From assembly GCA_023402355.1 (NCBI GenBank), contig JAEXCG010000070.1, forward strand, positions 1-35,515: DNA of 35,515 nucleotides. Direction: 5' to 3'. The position numbers and the translations under genes are program-made. The stretch is from Bacillota bacterium (GTDB lineage: Bacteria; Bacillota; Clostridia; Christensenellales; Aristaeellaceae). The notes under the pieces were generated by a model. That model saw only the letters and a list, made by a program, of their open reading frames with translations, was not told where the DNA came from and made no database searches. Each line of letters opens with the position of its first letter. Position 1 is the stretch's first letter. Positions 31,742 to 35,515 of the stretch are shown here, piece after piece.

Positions 31742-32815
31742 TTATTCGCCAAAGCTGATGCCCATGTTCTTGGCGATGCGCACCATCTCGTGGTCGCGCG
31801 GCACGAACTTCGTCTTGCCCGCCACCTCTGAAAGGGGGTTGTGGCCGACCTCCGCCCCCTGCATGCCGACGGCCTGTCCATAGTTCTCCTCGCGAATGAG
31901 TTCCGCGGCATGCACGCCAAAGCGAGTGGCCAGCACGCGGTCATACGCGCTGGGCGAGCCGCCGCGCTGAATGTGCCCGGGCACCACCGCGCGCGCCTCG
32001 ACGCCGACCATCGCCTCCAGCTCCTTGGCGATACGCGAAGCGACGCCGTTGAAGTTCTGATCCGCGCGCGCCTGCAGGCGATCCTTCTTCTTCATTTCGG
32101 CTTCCTTCTGCGTCATCGCGCCCTCCGCGACCGCGATGATGGAAAAGTCCTTGCCGTTTTTCGCGCGTGCCTCGACCGCCCCGGCGACCTTGTCGATGTC
32201 GTAGGGAATCTCCGGCAGCAGCAGGATGTCCGCTCCGCCCGCCAGGCCCGCGTACAGCGTAAGCCAGCCCGCCTTGTTGCCCATGATCTCGATGACCATG
32301 CAGCGCCCGTGGCTGGCGGCCGTCGTATGGATGCGGTCGATCACGTCCGTCGCGATGTCCACCGCGGTGTGGAATCCGAACGTCACATCCGTCATCCAGA
32401 TGTCGTTGTCGATCGTCTTGGGCAGGCCGATGACGTTCAGCCCCTCTTCCGCGAGCAGGTTGGCCGTCTTGTGCGTGCCGTTCCCGCCCAGGCAAACCAG
32501 ACAATCGAGCTTCATCTTCCTGTAGTTTTCCTTCATGGCCTTGACCTTGTCCACGTTGTCGTCGCCGATCACCCGCATGTTGCGGTACGGCGTGCGCTTC
32601 GTGCCCAGGATCGTTCCGCCCAGCGTCAGGATGCCGGAAAATTCCTCCCGGCGCATCGGCCTGTAATCCCCCTCGATCAGGCCGCTGTAACCGTCCTGTA
32701 TGCCGATGATCTCGGTGTCGAACATCGAATAGGATGCGCGTGCGACGCCCCGAATGGCCGCGTTCAGGCCCGGGCAGTCGCCGCCGCTGGTCAGGATGCC
32801 GATTCTTCTTTTCAT
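31742..32815 (-). CDS. pfkA: 6-phosphofructokinase (group III-like)
   Basis: 357 residues. It phosphorylates fructose 6-phosphate in glycolysis. Visible motifs are ILTSGGDCPGLNAAIR (7-22), CLGGNGTHKTA (108-118), GLPKTIDNDI (130-139) and VPGHIQRGGSPSAYDR. In this family a Gly at the second variable position of the GGxG motif favours ATP, while Asp favours pyrophosphate; here the motif is GGNGT, pointing to ATP. The Lys of PKTIDND is the form seen in pyrophosphate-using and group III enzymes rather than the PGTIDND of classical PfkA. The donor therefore needs testing. ATG 32815 has AGGAG 9 bases upstream; the ATG at 32824 directly touches that site. Confidence 0.93.
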   Translation of the reverse strand: MKRRIGILTSGGDCPGLNAAIRGVARASYSMFDTEIIGIQDGYSGLIEGDYRPMRREEFSGILTLGGTILGTKRTPYRNMRVIGDDNVDKVKAMKENYRKMKLDCLVCLGGNGTHKTANLLAEEGLNVIGLPKTIDNDIWMTDVTFGFHTAVDIATDVIDRIHTTAASHGRCMVIEIMGNKAGWLTLYAGLAGGADILLLPEIPYDIDKVAGAVEARAKNGKDFSIIAVAEGAMTQKEAEMKKKDRLQARADQNFNGVASRIAKELEAMVGVEARAVVPGHIQRGGSPSAYDRVLATRFGVHAAELIREENYGQAVGMQGAEVGHNPLSEVAGKTKFVPRDHEMVRIAKNMGISFGE

Positions 32816-32850
32816 CGTGTTCATCTCCTGCCGTTTATTCGCTTTTCCTC

Positions 32851-32879
32851 ATTTTAACACGTTTGGAAGCCCTGCACAA
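32851..32879 (-). promoter_or_regulatory. Promoter of pfkA
   Basis: On the minus strand TTGTGC (32879-32874), a 17-base spacer and TAAAAT (32856-32851), about 35 bases before the gene start. Confidence 0.65.
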
Positions 32880-32904
32880 GCCGCTTGCAAAAATCTGCCT
32901 TTGC

Positions 32905-32933
32905 TTGCCAAAACATGACTTTGCGTGTATAAT
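32905..32933 (+). promoter_or_regulatory. Promoter of the prolyl-tRNA editing gene
   Basis: TTGCCA (32905-32910), a 17-base spacer and TATAAT (32928-32933), divergent from the pfkA promoter with 25 bases between the two. The start point would be near 32940. Confidence 0.8.
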
Positions 32934-33004
32934 AAACGATTGACCGTATGCCATTCGCGCGGCGAAACGCAGCCGCGCAAAAAGATCGAGAAAGAAGGGC
33001 TTTC

Positions 33005-33532
33005 GTGACGGATCGGGAGCAGAAAGTATACGATGCGCTGCACGCCCTGGACATTCCCTTTACCGTAATGCAGCACGAGGCCGTCCACACCATGGACGAC
33101 TGCACGGCGCTCGTCGCGGAGCCGGACGTCGTCTACTGCAAGAACCTGTTCCTATGCAACCGGCAAAAGACGCGGTTTTACCTGCTGCTGGTGCTTCCAG
33201 ACAAGGTCTTTCACACCGCCTCCGTCTCCGGCCAGCTCGGCGTCTCCCGCCTGAGCTTCGCCCCGGAGGAGCTGCTCCCCGATTACCTCGGCCTCTGCGC
33301 GGGGGCGGTCAGTCCGATGGGCCTCTTAAACGATCCGCAGGGGCGGGTGCGGCTGCTCGTCGACAGCGACCTGCCGCGCAGCAAGCGCGTCGCGTTCCAC
33401 CCGTGCGTCAACACGGCGACCCTTATCCTTTCCACACAGGACTTTTTGAACGTCTACCTCCCGCACACGGATCATATTCCGACGATGGTATCCCTGCCCG
33501 CGGAGGAATCTTTCTCCAATGAGGTGTCATGA
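33005..33532 (+). CDS. Prolyl-tRNA editing (YbaK/PrdX-type) deacylase
   Basis: 175 residues. A single YbaK-fold domain that hydrolyses mischarged aminoacyl-tRNA, typically Ala-tRNA(Pro), in trans. The family pattern is seen in FTVMQHEAVHTMDDC near the N-terminus, CKNLFLCNRQKTRFYLLLVL (catalytic Lys region of KNLF), SRLSFAPEE and GAVSPMGLLND. GTG 33005 is chosen because AGAAGGG lies 6 bases upstream and the protein then starts like PrdX homologues (TDREQKVYDALHAL). An ATG at 32948 would be only a few bases from the transcription start. It overlaps the next gene by an ATGA junction. Confidence 0.85.
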   Translation: MTDREQKVYDALHALDIPFTVMQHEAVHTMDDCTALVAEPDVVYCKNLFLCNRQKTRFYLLLVLPDKVFHTASVSGQLGVSRLSFAPEELLPDYLGLCAGAVSPMGLLNDPQGRVRLLVDSDLPRSKRVAFHPCVNTATLILSTQDFLNVYLPHTDHIPTMVSLPAEESFSNEVS

Positions 33533-35460
33533 AGATGAAGCGTTACCGGCCGAATTACCTGCTCATGGTGCTTGACGCGTGCCTCGTCACCCTGAGCTTC
33601 TATTTTGCCTATTGGATGCGTTTTGAGGGCAACATTCCCGCGCGCTACATGTCGGAATTTAAGCAGCTATTGCCGCTGCAGGTCGTCTGTACGCTGGTCT
33701 CCTGCTTTTTCATGCGCTCCTACAACAAGCTCTGGCTCTACGCCGACCCGACCGACCGCATCGCCCACATTCTGGGCTGCTTCATCGGGTTTGGGCTGGT
33801 CATGCTGACCGTCTACCTGTTCCAGCTTCCCGTTCGCTCCGCGAAGATCTTCCTGCTCGCGTTCCTGTGCATCGCGGGCACCACCTCCATGGCCCGCTTC
33901 ATGTACCGCTACATGCTGCTGGCCCGCAAGAAGAAAAAGCATCGCGAGGAACGCATGAGCGGGCGCAGGGACGGCAAGGAATCGCGCAGGCTGCTGATCT
34001 ACGGCGCGGGCATCGCCGGCGCGGCGCTGATCGACTCCATCCGCCTTGCGCCGGACAACGCGGACCGCATCGTCTGTCTCATCGACGACGACCCCGCCAA
34101 GGTCGGGCGCAGCGTGCGCGGCGTGCCCGTGCTGGGAACCGGAAGTCAGCTGCTCGACATCGTCTCGCGCAAGTCCATCGACACGATCATCATCGCCATC
34201 CCCACCGCGACGGGCGAACAGATGCGAAACATCCTCACCCTGTGCAAGTCCACCGGCTGCGAGATGCGCAGGCTGCTCAGCGTTGAGGAAACCGTGGATT
34301 GCCGCGTGGAGAACGTCCGGCCGGTCGACGTCGCGGACCTGCTGGGCCGGGAGCCCGTGCGCCTGGACAACAGCGAGGTGTCCTCCATCCTCAAGGGCGA
34401 GGTCGTCCTCGTGACCGGCGGCGGCGGCTCCATCGGCTCGGAGCTTTGCAGGCAGATCATGCATTACGGCCCCAAGCGGCTCGTCGTATTCGACTTCTAC
34501 GAGAACAACGCCTACGCCATCGAACAGGAGCTGCTCGAGACCCCGGAAAATGCCGAACGCCTGCGGGTGCACATCGGCTCGGTGCAGGACGTGGAGCGCC
34601 TGCGCGAGGTCTTTGCGCTGGAGCGCCCGGCCGTCGTCTTCCACGCGGCGGCGCACAAGCACGTGCCGCTCATGGAGCACAGCCCCTGCGAGGCCGTCAA
34701 GAACAACATCTTCGGCACGAACAACGTGGCGCGCGTCTCCAACGAGTTTCACGCCAAGCGCTTCGTGATGATCTCCACCGACAAGGCCGTCAACCCCACC
34801 AGCGTGATGGGCGCGACCAAGCGCATGGCGGAGATGATCGTGCAAAGCTACGAGCACGAGAGCGAGACGCACTTTTCCGCGGTGCGCTTTGGCAACGTGC
34901 TGGGCACGAACGGCAGCGTGGTGCCCAAGTTCCAGCGGCAGATCGCGCAGGGCGGACCCGTCACCGTCACGCACCGGGACATTACGCGCTTCTTCATGAC
35001 GATTCCCGAGGCGGTTTCGCTGGTGCTGCAATCGGCCTCGCTTTCCGAGGGCGGCGAAATCTTCATTCTGGACATGGGCCAGCCCGTGCGCATCGACGAC
35101 CTCGCGCGTGACATGATCCGCCTCTCGGGCTACGAGCCGGACGTGGACATCCCCATCGTCTACACGGGCCTTCGCCCCGGCGAAAAGCTCTACGAGGAAG
35201 TGCTCATGGACGAAGAGGGCCTGCGCGATTCGGGCCGCAAGGGGATCAAGATCGGCCGTCCGCTCGATCTGTCCTACGCCGACGTGTGCGAGCGCATGGA
35301 CATCCTGCGGGACGCCATCACCGACGACCCCCACCACGTGCGCAACTGCCTGCAACGCGTGATCCCCACCTACCGTCCGCAAAACCTGCCGGAGGAGTAC
35401 CTGGATACCCTGCCGGAGCTGGAGAGCGAAGCGGAGGAAATGGAACGAAAGCGTGCATAA
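33529..35460 (+). CDS. Membrane-anchored nucleotide-sugar epimerase/4,6-dehydratase (CapD/FlaA1/WbpM type)
   Basis: 643 residues. Four N-terminal membrane segments (about 10-130) are followed by a first Rossmann-like CoA-binding-type domain (LLIYGAGIAGAALIDS, about 155-170). The extended short-chain dehydrogenase domain has VTGGGGSIGSELCRQI (295-310), FHAAAHKHVPLMEHSP (371-386) and STDKAVNPTSVMGATKR (416-432), where this family carries Met in place of the usual catalytic Tyr. GLRPGEKLYEEVL follows near 550. It probably converts a UDP-GlcNAc-type sugar for surface polysaccharide. ATG 33529 overlaps the previous stop; ATG 33535 is an alternative with better spacing from GAGGTG. A terminator follows at once. 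Confidence 0.92.
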   Translation: MKMKRYRPNYLLMVLDACLVTLSFYFAYWMRFEGNIPARYMSEFKQLLPLQVVCTLVSCFFMRSYNKLWLYADPTDRIAHILGCFIGFGLVMLTVYLFQLPVRSAKIFLLAFLCIAGTTSMARFMYRYMLLARKKKKHREERMSGRRDGKESRRLLIYGAGIAGAALIDSIRLAPDNADRIVCLIDDDPAKVGRSVRGVPVLGTGSQLLDIVSRKSIDTIIIAIPTATGEQMRNILTLCKSTGCEMRRLLSVEETVDCRVENVRPVDVADLLGREPVRLDNSEVSSILKGEVVLVTGGGGSIGSELCRQIMHYGPKRLVVFDFYENNAYAIEQELLETPENAERLRVHIGSVQDVERLREVFALERPAVVFHAAAHKHVPLMEHSPCEAVKNNIFGTNNVARVSNEFHAKRFVMISTDKAVNPTSVMGATKRMAEMIVQSYEHESETHFSAVRFGNVLGTNGSVVPKFQRQIAQGGPVTVTHRDITRFFMTIPEAVSLVLQSASLSEGGEIFILDMGQPVRIDDLARDMIRLSGYEPDVDIPIVYTGLRPGEKLYEEVLMDEEGLRDSGRKGIKIGRPLDLSYADVCERMDILRDAITDDPHHVRNCLQRVIPTYRPQNLPEEYLDTLPELESEAEEMERKRA

Positions 35461-35470
35461 GGCGCAAAAG

Positions 35471-35510
35471 GGCCGCTCCTGCGAATCATGCGATTTGCAG
35501 GGGCGGCCTT
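35471..35510 (+). terminator. Intrinsic terminator after the CapD-type gene
   Basis: GGCCGCTCCTGC (35471-35482) pairs with GCAGGGGCGGCC (35497-35508) over 12 bp with one G-U, and an inner AATC/GATT extends it. TTCT follows, and the window ends soon after, so the full T-run is only partly visible. Confidence 0.75.
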
Positions 35511-35515
35511 CTGTG

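Noticed and set aside
33667..35382. Long minus-strand open frame opposite the CapD-type gene
   Set aside because: A shadow of a gene with clear motifs; its His/Asp/Val-rich composition is an antisense artefact.
1..35515. CRISPR arrays, rRNA genes and complete insertion sequences
   Set aside because: No regularly spaced repeats with unique spacers, no rRNA sequence, and no transposase with flanking inverted repeats were seen.

Overview
The window looks like chromosomal DNA of a GC-rich anaerobic Firmicute, probably a gut-type member of the Clostridia. The evidence is consensus TTGACA/TATAAT promoters, strong GGAGG ribosome binding sites, the oxygen-independent (cbi) cobalamin pathway, a PrdX-type prolyl-tRNA editing protein and a Tn916-like regulation/integration module. 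This placement is inference; there is no rRNA or other phylogenetic marker in the window.

Layout. (1) 1-426: 3' end of a gene with 54-bp coding repeats, closed by a terminator. (2) 766-18838, minus strand: a single 20-gene corrinoid operon. It starts at a TTGACG-17-TATAAT promoter (18810-18838), passes a cobalamin riboswitch (about 18604-18790) and an intrinsic terminator (18482-18515), then encodes a corrinoid ABC transporter (btuF, btuC, btuD) followed by cbiET, cbiF, cbiG, cobJ/cbiH, cbiD, cobO, cbiC, cbiA, cobD, cbiJ/cobK, cbiP/cobQ, cbiB, cobT, cobU, cobS, a short cobU-like gene and cobC. Most junctions are 4-bp ATGA overlaps, so translation is probably coupled. The cobalt chelatase, precorrin-2 synthesis and the C20 methyltransferase (cbiL) are not here. 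(3) About 18.97-31.49 kb: an AT-richer island. Its left and middle part is a minus-strand cluster: an ECF-like sigma factor, a membrane-anchored DUF4367-type protein (probable anti-sigma partner), three secreted proteins of unknown function, two membrane permeases, a BcrA-type ABC ATPase, and a 731-residue secreted protein that appears to join a beta-propeller-like half to a solute-binding-protein half. Its right part resembles the regulation and recombination end of Tn916-family elements: XRE repressor, 140-residue sigma-like regulator, a GC-rich structured non-coding stretch of about 440 nt, excisionase and tyrosine integrase. No conjugation genes are present. The integrase abuts an intact tRNA-Arg(CCU) gene, behind which lies a second tRNA-Arg(CCU) whose T-arm and 3' end are broken. 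(4) 31.7-35.5 kb: GC-rich housekeeping DNA with a group-III-like phosphofructokinase and a divergently transcribed pair, a prolyl-tRNA editing protein and a membrane-anchored CapD/FlaA1-type nucleotide-sugar dehydratase.

How it works together. The B12 operon imports corrinoids and builds the ring and the lower nucleotide loop under feedback control by adenosylcobalamin. The island appears to be a decayed or minimal integrative element whose cargo is a sigma-regulated secreted-protein/ABC system. That cargo, the structured region before the excisionase, and two hairpins that bury Shine-Dalgarno sequences are the parts most likely to be undescribed.
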